Source: Tellurirhabdus bombi
GTDB taxonomy: Bacteria; Bacteroidota; Bacteroidia; Cytophagales; Spirosomataceae
NCBI RefSeq assembly: GCF_021484805.1
Contig: NZ_CP090557.1
Span: forward strand, 1,934,001 to 1,998,000
Reading direction: 5' to 3'
DNA: 64,000 nucleotides
In this document: positions 18,655-27,653 of the stretch, one piece after another
Layout: each line of letters opens with the position of its first letter
Position numbering within the stretch: position 1 is the first letter of the stretch
The notes under the pieces: model-generated
Told to the model about the DNA's origin: nothing
Seen by the model: only the letters and a program-made list of their open reading frames with translations
Database searches by the model: none
Position numbers and translations under genes: made by a program

Positions 18655-20535
18655 ATGAATATTCTTTCTGCTGAAAATATTGCCAAATCATACGGCGACA
18701 AATTTTTGTTTCGTCAGGTGACATTTGGTTTAAGTCGGGGTGATAAAGTGGCTATTGTAGGAGCCAATGGAACGGGAAAGTCAACCATGCTGTCAATTCT
18801 GGCGGGCTTGCAACCGCCCGATGAAGGCTTGGTGTCAACGCGCAAAGACATTACGGTGGGCGTGCTGGAACAGCAGCCGCACCTGGACGATGCCCTGACG
18901 GTGCTGGAAGTAGTGTTGTCGGGCGACAACCCGGCGCTGGTGGCCATTCGGGAATACGAACAGGCGCTGGCCAATGAAAACCACCAGGCGCTGGACCGAG
19001 CCATGCAGCAGATGGAAGCCCTGAAAGCCTGGGACTTCGAGACCCAGATGAAGCAGGTGCTGGGCGTTTTGGGCATTCACGATGTTTCGCAACGCATTGC
19101 CACCCTCTCGGGAGGGCAGCGCAAACGGGTGGCTTTGGCCCGGGTGCTGATCGAAAGTCCAGACCTGCTGATTCTGGATGAGCCAACCAACCACCTCGAT
19201 CTGGAGACCATTGAGTGGCTGGAAGGTTACCTGACTACCCAGAATCAGTCCCTTCTGATGGTAACGCACGACCGCTATTTTCTGGATAAAGTCTGTAACC
19301 AGATCGTCGAGCTGGACCGCGAAACGCTCTTTAGTTACAAAGGCAATTATGCCTATTACCTAGAGAAAAAAGAAGAACGGGAGGCCATTGCAGCGGCGGA
19401 GGTAGACAAAGCGAAAAACCTGTTTCGGCGCGAGCTGGACTGGATGCGCCGCCAGCCTAAAGCACGCGGCACCAAAGCCCAATACCGGGTTGATGCCTTC
19501 GAGGACATCAAAGACAAAGCCCACCAGAAACTGGGTAAGAGCGAACTGGAGCTGAACATCCGGACGCAACGAATCGGCAGTAAAATCATCGAGTTGGAGA
19601 ATGTCAGCAAGCAGTTTGACGACAAAGTGCTGCTTGATCATTTTACGTATACCTTCCGCAAGGCCGACCGCATTGGCATCATCGGCAAAAACGGGATGGG
19701 AAAAACAACCCTCCTGAACATGATCACGGGCGAAATTCGACCTGATTCGGGGAAAATTTCAACCGGCGGAACCATCAAAATCGGGTATTACACCCAGAGT
19801 GACCTGAACATCCCTGAAAATCAGCGGGTCATTGATGTGGTACAGGACGTGGCGGAAGTAATGAAGCTGGGAACGGGCGAAACGGTAACCGCCTCGCAGT
19901 TTTTGCAGCATTTTCTGTTCGACCGGAAAAAGCAGTACGATTACGTGCACAAGCTATCCGGTGGGGAAAAGCGCCGTTTGCAACTGCTGCTGGTACTGGT
20001 ACAAAATCCAAACTTCCTGATTCTTGATGAGCCAACGAACGACCTGGACATCACGACCTTGAACGTGCTGGAAGAGTTTTTACTCTCATTCCCCGGCTGT
20101 ATTTTGCTGGTATCGCACGACCGTTACTTTATGGATCGGCTGGTAGAGCATACGTTTGTATTTGAAGGCAACGGCAAGATTCGGGATTATCCGGGCAACT
20201 ATACCGACTACCGGGAGTGGAAAGCCGAGCAACCCGTGGAACGCCCTGTAGTAGAACGAAAAACGGACGAAAAACCGAAAGCCGAACCGGCTACCAACGC
20301 GCCAGTTAGCCCAGCCGCAAAGAAGAAACTTTCGTTTAAAGAGCAGAAAGAATATGAGTCGCTGGAAAAAGAAATTGAATCGCTGGAACAACGGAAAGAA
20401 GAAGTAATCGGTCTGCTAAACGGCGGAACAGGCGATCATGAACAACTCACGAACTGGGCGCGGGAGATTGAGCAATTGGATCAGCAGATTTCCAATAAAT
20501 CAGACCGCTGGCTGGAACTGGCTGAGTATTTGTAA
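18655..20535 (+). CDS. ABC-F family ATPase (Uup-like)
   Basis: Soluble protein of 626 residues with two ABC ATPase domains and no membrane segments, the ABC-F layout of ribosome-acting translation factors. Walker A motifs are GANGTGKST (36-44) and GKNGMGKTT in the second half. The signatures LSGGQRKRVALARVL and LSGGEKRRLQLLLVL are each followed by LDEPTN. A charged C-terminal extension rich in Lys and Glu (about 535-626) is predicted coiled coil, as in Uup, which points to this subgroup rather than an antibiotic-resistance factor. It was not resolved further. Confidence 0.93.
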   Translation: MNILSAENIAKSYGDKFLFRQVTFGLSRGDKVAIVGANGTGKSTMLSILAGLQPPDEGLVSTRKDITVGVLEQQPHLDDALTVLEVVLSGDNPALVAIREYEQALANENHQALDRAMQQMEALKAWDFETQMKQVLGVLGIHDVSQRIATLSGGQRKRVALARVLIESPDLLILDEPTNHLDLETIEWLEGYLTTQNQSLLMVTHDRYFLDKVCNQIVELDRETLFSYKGNYAYYLEKKEEREAIAAAEVDKAKNLFRRELDWMRRQPKARGTKAQYRVDAFEDIKDKAHQKLGKSELELNIRTQRIGSKIIELENVSKQFDDKVLLDHFTYTFRKADRIGIIGKNGMGKTTLLNMITGEIRPDSGKISTGGTIKIGYYTQSDLNIPENQRVIDVVQDVAEVMKLGTGETVTASQFLQHFLFDRKKQYDYVHKLSGGEKRRLQLLLVLVQNPNFLILDEPTNDLDITTLNVLEEFLLSFPGCILLVSHDRYFMDRLVEHTFVFEGNGKIRDYPGNYTDYREWKAEQPVERPVVERKTDEKPKAEPATNAPVSPAAKKKLSFKEQKEYESLEKEIESLEQRKEEVIGLLNGGTGDHEQLTNWAREIEQLDQQISNKSDRWLELAEYL

Positions 20536-20589
20536 GGAACGACCGCCTTTTTTAAAAAAGATCTTAATCAACCGTTCGCTAAATAGGGC

Positions 20590-20597
20590 TATTTTTG
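20590..20597 (+). promoter_or_regulatory. -7 element TATTTTTG
   Basis: Exact TANNTTTG match 57 bases upstream of the DedA gene, in the gap after the ABC-F gene. Confidence 0.4.
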
Positions 20598-20627
20598 TTT
20601 AATTACTTGACGAGCGGGACTGAATGA

Positions 20628-20646
20628 AACGGTTTTAAAAACCGTT
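20628..20646. promoter_or_regulatory. 19-base palindrome in the DedA leader
   Basis: AACGGTTTT-A-AAAACCGTT is a perfect 9-bp inverted repeat ending 8 bases before the ATG at 20655. It could be an operator or affect translation initiation. No long T-tract follows, so it is not a terminator. Confidence 0.4.
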
Positions 20647-20654
20647 GTACAATT

Positions 20655-21302
20655 ATGGAGCAGATTACGGACTTTTTTCAATATTTACTGAACTCCGAGG
20701 AAATAATCCGAACTGGTGGTTTAGTGCTGATTGCGTTAATTATTTTCGTGGAAAACGGTCTGTTTTTTGGCTTTTTCCTGCCAGGTGACTATTTACTGTT
20801 TTTGTCTGGTGTCTTTGCAGGAACAAAAATATTAGACGTGCCTTTGCTGGTACTGCTGGGATGTATTTTCGCGGCGGCAGTGCTAGGGTCACTGGTTGGC
20901 TACCTGACTGGCTACGTATTTGGTGACCGGCTCCAAAATCGCCCGGATTCGCTGTTTTTCAAGAAAAAGCATATTGAAACCACGCGTGAATATTTTCTGA
21001 AGTACGGCAGCCGGACGTTGGTGATCGCCCGTTTTTTGCCCGTAGTCCGCACGTTTGCGCCCATTCTGTCGGGCCTGATTCACATGGATTTCAAATATTT
21101 TATGCTGTACAACGTCCTTGGCGGCGCTATTTGGACCCTATCGTTAGTCGGTGGCGGTTACTATTTCGGCGAAAAGTTTCCTTGGATTGTTGATTACGTT
21201 CACTGGGTGATTCTGTTTTTCCTCGCGATCACAACCTTTACCGTTGTTCGTGGCTACCTCAACGCTCGCAAGGAAATGACCCAAGAAAAAGAAACGGTTT
21301 GA
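20655..21302 (+). CDS. DedA family membrane protein
   Basis: 215 residues with several membrane segments. DedA/VTT family marks are FVENGLFFGFFLPGDYLLFLSG near the N-terminus and RFLPVVRTFAPILSGL around residues 124-139; Arg and Pro in these motifs are conserved in the family. Some members are undecaprenyl-phosphate or phospholipid flippases needed for membrane homeostasis. That would fit the polysaccharide genes nearby, but DedA proteins are housekeeping in most bacteria. Monocistronic, closed by a terminator. Confidence 0.92.
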   Translation: MEQITDFFQYLLNSEEIIRTGGLVLIALIIFVENGLFFGFFLPGDYLLFLSGVFAGTKILDVPLLVLLGCIFAAAVLGSLVGYLTGYVFGDRLQNRPDSLFFKKKHIETTREYFLKYGSRTLVIARFLPVVRTFAPILSGLIHMDFKYFMLYNVLGGAIWTLSLVGGGYYFGEKFPWIVDYVHWVILFFLAITTFTVVRGYLNARKEMTQEKETV

Positions 21303-21318
21303 TAGCGATATGGTTGAA

Positions 21319-21355
21319 AATCCCGGACTGGTAAATCATCAGTCCGGGATTTTTT
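21319..21355. terminator. bidirectional rho-independent terminator
   Basis: 12-bp perfect stem (AATCCCGGACTG and its complement) with a 9-base loop, followed by T residues on the plus strand and preceded by A residues. It lies between the convergent DedA and carbonic-anhydrase genes. Confidence 0.9.
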
Positions 21356-21362
21356 ATGGGTC

Positions 21363-21872
21363 TTATTTAAACCATTCCGCGTACATGACGTAATTATTGG
21401 CGGTTCGCATAAAAATCTCTTCTAGTTCGGGCGTTATGTTTTTCAGAAAGCGGGCGGGGTTTCCGGCGTATACGGTTCCTGGCGGCACTTTGGTATGTTG
21501 CGTGACAATGGCTCCAGCCGCAATAATAGATCCAGTTCCGACAACGGCACCATCCATTACAATCGCGCCCATCCCGATCAGAACTTTGTCTTCAATGGTA
21601 CAACCGTGTACGATGGCGTTGTGCGCAATAGAGACGTAGTTGCCAATGGTGGTTTTGTATTTTTGATAAGTACAATGAATAACAGCACCGTCCTGAATGT
21701 TAGAATAGTCGCCAATCGTGATCGAATTGACATCGCCCCGAACCACGGCATTGAACCAGGCGGTACAATTTTTGCCCATCACAACTTCGCCGACAACGGT
21801 GGCGTTATCAGCTAACCAACAATTTTCGCCAAACTGCGGACTGATTCCGCGAACTGGTTTTATTAAGGCCAT
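21363..21872 (-). CDS. gamma-class carbonic anhydrase-like hexapeptide protein
   Basis: 169-residue left-handed beta-helix protein with repeated hexapeptides (for example VVGEVVMGKNC, IGDYSNIQDGAVIHC and IGMGAIVMDGAVVG). His residues in VIHC, SIAHNAIVHG lie where the gamma-carbonic anhydrase family binds metal. Members (YrdA/CaiE/PaaY-like) may be carbonic anhydrases or thioesterases. Full family length. The short gap to the exporter gene at 21957 holds divergent control signals. Confidence 0.92.
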   Translation of the reverse strand: MALIKPVRGISPQFGENCWLADNATVVGEVVMGKNCTAWFNAVVRGDVNSITIGDYSNIQDGAVIHCTYQKYKTTIGNYVSIAHNAIVHGCTIEDKVLIGMGAIVMDGAVVGTGSIIAAGAIVTQHTKVPPGTVYAGNPARFLKNITPELEEIFMRTANNYVMYAEWFK

Positions 21873-21926
21873 CTTTTAAGCGTACGTAGTAAATAAGTTT
21901 GTCACTGCAAAGTAGGTATCTATTTG

Positions 21927-21934
21927 TAACTTTG
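21927..21934 (+). promoter_or_regulatory. -7 element TAACTTTG of the capsule locus
   Basis: Exact TANNTTTG match 22 bases before the first polysaccharide gene. A TTTG at 21898-21901 is upstream, but its 25-base spacing is longer than usual. Possible promoter for the first block of the locus. Confidence 0.5.
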
Positions 21935-21956
21935 CCCGATCTATTTGATTTTGTGC

Positions 21957-24416
21957 ATGTCTAATACTAATCAGCGCGGTTATTCTAGTCGTTTATCGTT
22001 TTATTCCCGGCTTTCTGTTCGGTATGTCTATCTTTTTGGCCTTGCACTGCTTTTTCTGACGATCAACACCGTTGCGCAGCAGCCAAACCGTTCTTCGTCG
22101 CGGGTCGATCAGTTGAGTGACGAACAGGTTCAGGAATTTTACCGTCGTGCGCAGGCAAGCGGGCTGAATGAGATGCAGATCGAGCAGGCGGCGCTCTCTC
22201 AGGGCTTTACCATGACCGACATTGCCAAAATGCGGCAACGGCTTACCAAACTACGGCAGCAGTCAGGCCAGTCGGGCAACCGGACTGGTATGGGAGGGGA
22301 GCAATATACGGAAATCGACACGGCCCGTGGTCGGTACCAGCAAGGACGGCTTTCGGAGCGGGTTTACTTGCCCGACAGTTTGGATTTTTTTCGGAGAGAC
22401 AGCATTAAAAAGCCGGTTGTTTTTGGCGCCTCTTTATTCAAGAATGCAACGCTGAGCTTTGAGCCTAATCTGCGCATTGCGACGCCTCGGAATTACCAGA
22501 TCGGGCCAGATGATGAATTAAGTGTCGAAATCTACGGCAACTCAACGGATAATTTCAAGTTACGGGTTAGCCCGGAAGGAACCGTCCGCGTCTTGAACTT
22601 AGGCCCCATCGCTGTAAGTGGCCAAACCATTGAAAAAGCGGAGCAATTGATTGTGGGTCGGCTGCGGTCTGCCTACCAGGGACTAAATCGGCCCGGTAGC
22701 GGTACGTATGCTTCTGTTACGTTAGGCAACATTCGCACCATTCGGGTGACGCTGGTAGGCGAGGTTGTCCGTCCGGGAACCTACAGCATATCCTCGCTGG
22801 CTACAACTTTTAATGCGCTTTATCTGGCAGGAGGACCCAATCCAGAAACGGGTTCTTTCCGGGATATTAAAGTAATTCGGGGTAATCGGACCGTTAAAAC
22901 CATCGACTTGTACGATTTTCTGCTGCGTGGCGATCAGAGCGACAATGTTCGTTTGCAGGATGGCGATGTGATTCGCGTGAATGATTACAGTGCCCGGATT
23001 GAGCTGGCCGGGGAAGTGAAACGCCCCGCGATTTACGAAATCAAAGCGGGCGAAAACCTGAAAACCGTGCTGGCTTTTGCTGGTGGATTTTCCGATAAAG
23101 CTTACACGGCCTCCGTAACCTTGCGCCGGAACACAGCGCGTGAAATGCGTGTGGCGACCATTACCCAGGAGCAGTTGGCGACTTTTACGCCGCAGAGCGG
23201 AGATAAATATACGGTGGGCGAAATCCTGAAACGCTACGAAAACCGCATTCAGGTTACCGGCGCAGTGATGCGGCCCGGTGAATATGCACTGGATAACGAC
23301 ATCACGACGGTTCGGTCGCTGCTTCAGCGGGCGGAAGGCTTGCGGAAGGACGCCTTCCTGAACCGGGCTTTGCTTTTCCGGGAGCGCGAAAACATGGATC
23401 TGGAAGTTGTTCCGTTTGATGTGGGGCGGCTTATGCGTACCGAAATCGCTGATATTCCTTTAATCCGTCAGGACAGCATTCACGTTTTTGCTATTCGCGA
23501 TTTGCGGGAAACTTACGAAGTCATTATTCAGGGAGCGGTGAACCAGCCCGACACTTTTCAGTTTGCCAACAACCTGAGTGTGGCAGATCTGATTGCGATG
23601 GCGGGTGGCTTTCAGGAAGGGGCTACGCCGTCGCGGATTGAAGTGGCCCGGCGCATTCGTGAAGACAGCGCGGGCATTAAAAACTTCGAAACGGTTCGGG
23701 TATTCCGTTTCGACCTCGACCGGAATCTGCGGTTAGACGGGACCGGCCCTGATGGAATACCCAATCAATTTATCCTGCATCCATTTGACATTGTGTATGT
23801 GCGGACGGCTCCCCAATACGAAGAGCAGCAAAATGTGCACATTTACGGCGAGGTTATTCATCCGGGAAATTACGCCATTCAAAGCCGCAGTGAGCGTATT
23901 TCGGATTTGATTCAGCGGGCGGGTGGCCTAAAGCCAGATGCCTTTTTGCGGGGAGCACAATTTATTCGGAATAGAGAAAAAGTAGCCATTGATATTCGGG
24001 CCATTGTTCAGAATCCAAATATTGAAGGAAACTTGTTGCTGGAAAGCAAAGACTCCCTGATGATCCCGACCCGGCAGGAAACCGTTCGCATCGAAGGAGC
24101 GGTTTTGAACCCTTCCGTTGTTAATTTTACAACCGGTTATTCGTTTGATGATTACATCACGCAGGCGGGTGGATTTACGGAGAATGCCCGCAAAAATAAG
24201 GCTTACGTAACCTACGCCAACGGTCAGAAAGACCGGACGATGAAGAATGCCCTGTTTACGCGTCGGCGTCCTAAAGTAGAGCCCGGTTCAACCATCGTCG
24301 TGCCGTTCAAGCCGTTGACAGAACGTCTATCAGCAACGGAGCGGGTGGCTATTTTTTCAGTACTTGGTACCCTGGCAGCCACCACAGCTACCATCCTTAT
24401 CAACTTGTTACGGTAA
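21957..24416 (+). CDS. Wza-like polysaccharide export outer-membrane protein with multiple SLBB domains
   Basis: 819 residues from the ATG chosen; a TTG four codons earlier is less likely. A signal segment (about 28-44, ending VAQQ) is followed by a Gln/Arg-rich linker and the poly-export domain (about 170-260, with NYQIGPDDELSVEIYG). At least five SLBB-like repeats follow, each with a G.V..PG.Y motif (VTLVGEVVRPGTYSI, IQVTGAVMRPGEYAL, VHIYGEVIHPGNYAI and others). A C-terminal hydrophobic segment (FSVLGTLAATTATILINLL) is present. It forms the outer-membrane channel for capsule or exopolysaccharide. First gene of a long operon-like run. Confidence 0.95.
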   Translation: MSNTNQRGYSSRLSFYSRLSVRYVYLFGLALLFLTINTVAQQPNRSSSRVDQLSDEQVQEFYRRAQASGLNEMQIEQAALSQGFTMTDIAKMRQRLTKLRQQSGQSGNRTGMGGEQYTEIDTARGRYQQGRLSERVYLPDSLDFFRRDSIKKPVVFGASLFKNATLSFEPNLRIATPRNYQIGPDDELSVEIYGNSTDNFKLRVSPEGTVRVLNLGPIAVSGQTIEKAEQLIVGRLRSAYQGLNRPGSGTYASVTLGNIRTIRVTLVGEVVRPGTYSISSLATTFNALYLAGGPNPETGSFRDIKVIRGNRTVKTIDLYDFLLRGDQSDNVRLQDGDVIRVNDYSARIELAGEVKRPAIYEIKAGENLKTVLAFAGGFSDKAYTASVTLRRNTAREMRVATITQEQLATFTPQSGDKYTVGEILKRYENRIQVTGAVMRPGEYALDNDITTVRSLLQRAEGLRKDAFLNRALLFRERENMDLEVVPFDVGRLMRTEIADIPLIRQDSIHVFAIRDLRETYEVIIQGAVNQPDTFQFANNLSVADLIAMAGGFQEGATPSRIEVARRIREDSAGIKNFETVRVFRFDLDRNLRLDGTGPDGIPNQFILHPFDIVYVRTAPQYEEQQNVHIYGEVIHPGNYAIQSRSERISDLIQRAGGLKPDAFLRGAQFIRNREKVAIDIRAIVQNPNIEGNLLLESKDSLMIPTRQETVRIEGAVLNPSVVNFTTGYSFDDYITQAGGFTENARKNKAYVTYANGQKDRTMKNALFTRRRPKVEPGSTIVVPFKPLTERLSATERVAIFSVLGTLAATTATILINLLR

Positions 24417-24424
24417 ACTTACTT

Positions 24425-24430
24425 AAGGAG
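24425..24430 (+). promoter_or_regulatory. strong Shine-Dalgarno AAGGAG
   Basis: AAGGAG lies 4 bases before the ATG at 24435. Such sites are rare in this window, as expected for Bacteroidota, so the match supports this start. Confidence 0.6.
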
Positions 24431-24434
24431 ATTC

Positions 24435-25514
24435 ATGAGCACAACTGAACTCAAGCAACGGGACGAAGTTGACGTGCGCGATAACGTAATTGAGCTGCGG
24501 CTATCCGATATTTTTGATTTTTTAAGGGACAACCGGCTCAAGCTGTTACTTTTTGGCCTGGTCGGGGCCGTTATTGGGGCTGTTTATGGCTTTTCTAAGC
24601 CTAATGAATACAAATCGCAGGTAGCTGTATTGCCTGAGTTACAGTCAAAAACGCCGGGTAGTTCAATGGGGGGGCTAAGTTCGTTGGCGGGGCTGGCGGG
24701 CATTGATCTGAACAGTCTTTCGGGAAGCGGTACTGATGCTATTCGTCCAGACTTATATCCGAATGTCCTGCAAAGCTTTCCGTTTGCGCTCTACCTGCTG
24801 AAGCAACCGGTTTATTCGCACAATTTCAATAAAACGATGACGTTGTCGGCCTATTTAAAAGAGCAGGCTGGTAAGGGGCTTTTTGGCGGATCGGGCGAAG
24901 AAGAACAGACCGTTTATGATCCAAAGAATTTCAGCAAGGCAATTCAGGTTACCAAAAACCAGGATCGTCAGGTACAGGATATTTTGGCCCGCATTGGAAC
25001 TATTTTTGACAAAAAGACAGGAATCATTACCATCGAGGCCACATTGCCCGATCCGGTCGTGGCCGCCACCGTGGCGCGTTTTTCGCTGGAGTACCTAACC
25101 AATTATGTGACCAGTTACCGCACCGAAAAAGCCCGCAGTCAATCGAACTTCTTAAATCGCCGCGTGGCTGAGGCTCGCCGTCGCTACCAATCGGCTGAAT
25201 ACGCTCTGGAAAACTACCGCGACCGCAACCGGAGCCTGTATTCCAACGTGGCTAAACTGGAAGAACAGCGATTACAAGCTGATTTTATGCTGGCCCAGGG
25301 CGTCTACAACGATTTATCCAAACAACTAGAGCAGGCCAAAATCAAAGTTCAGGAGGAGACACCGGTTTTCAAAATGCTGGAGCCCGCTCGGGTACCTCTG
25401 CAAAAAAGTGGCCCTAAAAGAACCCTGATTATCCTGTATATGGCCATTGGTGGGGTAGTTGTAGGTACCTTGTGGACCTTGTTTCAAAGCTGGCGTAAGT
25501 CTGGCTCTTTCTGA
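24435..25514 (+). CDS. Wzz-like chain-length determinant protein
   Basis: 359-residue inner-membrane polysaccharide co-polymerase. Two membrane segments flank a large periplasmic region: one near 36-54 (LLLFGLVGAVIGAVYGF) and one near 333-352 (LIILYMAIGGVVVGTLW). The region before the second has the family Pro-Gly pattern (PLQKSGPKR), and a coiled-coil-like stretch spans about 225-310. No tyrosine kinase domain is fused, so it is the Wzz type rather than the Wzc type. It sits 18 bases after the exporter gene and probably sets polymer length with Wza and Wzy. Confidence 0.93.
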   Translation: MSTTELKQRDEVDVRDNVIELRLSDIFDFLRDNRLKLLLFGLVGAVIGAVYGFSKPNEYKSQVAVLPELQSKTPGSSMGGLSSLAGLAGIDLNSLSGSGTDAIRPDLYPNVLQSFPFALYLLKQPVYSHNFNKTMTLSAYLKEQAGKGLFGGSGEEEQTVYDPKNFSKAIQVTKNQDRQVQDILARIGTIFDKKTGIITIEATLPDPVVAATVARFSLEYLTNYVTSYRTEKARSQSNFLNRRVAEARRRYQSAEYALENYRDRNRSLYSNVAKLEEQRLQADFMLAQGVYNDLSKQLEQAKIKVQEETPVFKMLEPARVPLQKSGPKRTLIILYMAIGGVVVGTLWTLFQSWRKSGSF

Positions 25515-25540
25515 GAATTTGCACATTTAGCTAAGGCTGT

Positions 25541-26887
25541 ATGATTGACGCCACGCCACGCAAGCTGAGCCAGAATACCGCCAAGGCATTGATTAATGCG
25601 GGATGGGTGTTTTTCGACCGCATTTTTCGGATGGCGGCGGGCATGCTGATTGGCGTCTGGCTGGCACGGTATCTGGGTCCGGAGCAATTTGGGCAACTGA
25701 ATTATGCGACCGTATTCCCGGCTATTTTGCTGCCCGTAGCCAGCCTGGGTTTAGCGACTGTTTTGGTCACTGAGTTGATTACCAAGAAACTAGCGTCTAC
25801 CGATGAGCTACTCAGTACGGCTTTTTTCCTAAGGCTTCTGGCGGGCTTGGTTTCCTTTCTAGCCATTGGTGTTGCTGCCTATTTGTTTTATGGCGATCAG
25901 CCGACGCTGGTTTACATGATTTTGTTTTCGGCTTCGACGCTGGTTTTTCAAAGTGCGGATGTAATCGATCTGTTTTTTCAGGCGGAGGTACAGGCCCGGC
26001 GGTCGGTGCTGGCAAAGTCTGTTGTGTTTTTGTTCTCTACGCTGCTTCGTGCCTATCTACTTATTGTACAGGCTGATTTGCTGGCTTTTTCAGCCCTCAT
26101 TTTGTTTGATGCCGGGTTAACTGCCTTGTCATTATTCGTCTTCTACGGGCGATACCGCTCCGAATCTTTTCTTCACTGGCGCTTTAACGCACGGCTTGCC
26201 CAGCAACTATTTCAGGCCGCGTGGCCACTGATGATCAGCGATTTTTTTATTTTTATTTACATGCGGGCTGATCAGTTTATGCTCGAAAGTCTGGCAAGCA
26301 GTGCTGAGCTGGGGCGGTACAGCGCTGCCTTGCGCTTATCGGAGGTATGGTATTTTATTGCGGCGGCGCTGGTCTCGTCTTTTTATCCGTCTATTCTCCA
26401 ACTGAGAGAAAAAGACGAGGCTGCCTTCCTGAAGGGATACCAGCAGTTATTAAGTTTGCTGGCCTTTATTAGTATTGGTATCGCTGTCGGGACTTTATTT
26501 TTTGCTGATATGCTGGTCGATCTGTTGTTTGGCAATCAATACGAAGGCGTAGCGCAAATTCTGATCGTGCATATCTGGGCGGGTGTGTTTGTCTTTTTGG
26601 GCGTAGGGACTTCCAACTGGTTTGTGCTGTATGGTCGGCAGCGATTCATGCTTTACAAAACCATTGCCGGCGCAGGGGTGAATGTTGCCCTGAATGGTAT
26701 TCTTATTCCTAAATACGGAGCGGTTGGTGCTTCGGTAGCGACCTTATTGGCTTATATGCTATCGGCCTATCTGCTGAATTATTTCTCGAAAGACAGTCGG
26801 ATTATTTTTCGGATGCAGTCGATAGCCATTCTGGATGCTTTCCGACTGAGAGCCTTGCGGGATGCGCTACAGCGGTTTAATTATTGA
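25541..26887 (+). CDS. Wzx-type polysaccharide flippase (first copy)
   Basis: Polytopic protein of 448 residues with about 12-14 membrane segments and the MOP/RfbX family start (NAGWVFFDRIFRMAAGMLIGV, then ARYLGPEQFGQLNYA). It would flip undecaprenyl-linked repeat units across the inner membrane. It is cotranscribed with the Wzz gene (26-base gap) and the FkbM gene (15-base gap). A second, clearly different flippase is at 32682. Confidence 0.93.
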   Translation: MIDATPRKLSQNTAKALINAGWVFFDRIFRMAAGMLIGVWLARYLGPEQFGQLNYATVFPAILLPVASLGLATVLVTELITKKLASTDELLSTAFFLRLLAGLVSFLAIGVAAYLFYGDQPTLVYMILFSASTLVFQSADVIDLFFQAEVQARRSVLAKSVVFLFSTLLRAYLLIVQADLLAFSALILFDAGLTALSLFVFYGRYRSESFLHWRFNARLAQQLFQAAWPLMISDFFIFIYMRADQFMLESLASSAELGRYSAALRLSEVWYFIAAALVSSFYPSILQLREKDEAAFLKGYQQLLSLLAFISIGIAVGTLFFADMLVDLLFGNQYEGVAQILIVHIWAGVFVFLGVGTSNWFVLYGRQRFMLYKTIAGAGVNVALNGILIPKYGAVGASVATLLAYMLSAYLLNYFSKDSRIIFRMQSIAILDAFRLRALRDALQRFNY

Positions 26888-26902
26888 TTATTATTCGTTT
26901 CT

Positions 26903-27640
26903 ATGTCTGCTTTTAGTCAGGTTCAGCTTCTGTTCAAACGGCTTCCCTTTTTTCTGGCGCTTCGGATGGCGCTGCTCTATTTTCTTCGGAAAGTATTAAT
27001 GAGAGATGCGTATCTGAGCTTTTCGCAAATGGGCGAAGACCGAATCATTGCCAATCTGTTTCCTGAGCAGTATACGGGGTTTTACGTCGAGGTCGGCAGC
27101 AATGAGCCCATTCATTTTTCCAATACGTTTGGTTTATACTGCAAGGGCTGGCGCGGAATTACCATCGATGCAAATCCCGGCTTGGTAGCCAAACACAAAA
27201 GCATGCGGTTGCACGATACGCCGATGTACGCGGCCATTTCCAACGTAGAGGAGGAGGTAACTTTCGTGGAATACGACATGCACGAGCTGAATACCATCGA
27301 CCAGCGGACAGTAGAAGCCCTTCAAAAAGAAGAAGTTCGGGTTATTGGAGAGCGGCGGATAAAGACCCAAACTTTAACCAGTATTCTTCAGGATAAGCTG
27401 CCAGGTAGCCAACGCATTGATGTTCTGTATATTGATGTGGAAGGCCACGACTTTGAGGTTCTCCAATCGCTGGATTTATCCCTTTATCGCCCCTGGCTTA
27501 TTGTCATCGAAATGCATAACTTCCGGCTGGAAGACTTTGCTACGAATGGCATTTATCAATATTTAACCGCCCGTGGCTATGTATTTAATGGCTATGCCGT
27601 GTGGAATGGCTTTTTTGTAGACAGTGCTTCCCGGAAGTAA
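26903..27640 (+). CDS. FkbM family methyltransferase
   Basis: 245 residues. The SAM-binding core shows GFYVEVGSNEPIHFSNT near residues 53-69, GWRGITIDANPG, and the later VLYIDVEGHDFEVLQSL typical of FkbM proteins. These O-methylate small molecules or sugars. Within this locus it probably methylates a sugar hydroxyl of the repeat unit or a glycan end. The N-terminal 30 residues are hydrophobic and basic. The acceptor is unknown. Confidence 0.9.
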   Translation: MSAFSQVQLLFKRLPFFLALRMALLYFLRKVLMRDAYLSFSQMGEDRIIANLFPEQYTGFYVEVGSNEPIHFSNTFGLYCKGWRGITIDANPGLVAKHKSMRLHDTPMYAAISNVEEEVTFVEYDMHELNTIDQRTVEALQKEEVRVIGERRIKTQTLTSILQDKLPGSQRIDVLYIDVEGHDFEVLQSLDLSLYRPWLIVIEMHNFRLEDFATNGIYQYLTARGYVFNGYAVWNGFFVDSASRK

Positions 27641-27653
27641 TACCCAATGTGCC

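Noticed and set aside
20547-20560. Palindrome of T and A runs after the ABC-F gene
   Set aside because: AT-only arms make a weak hairpin, so it was not called a terminator.
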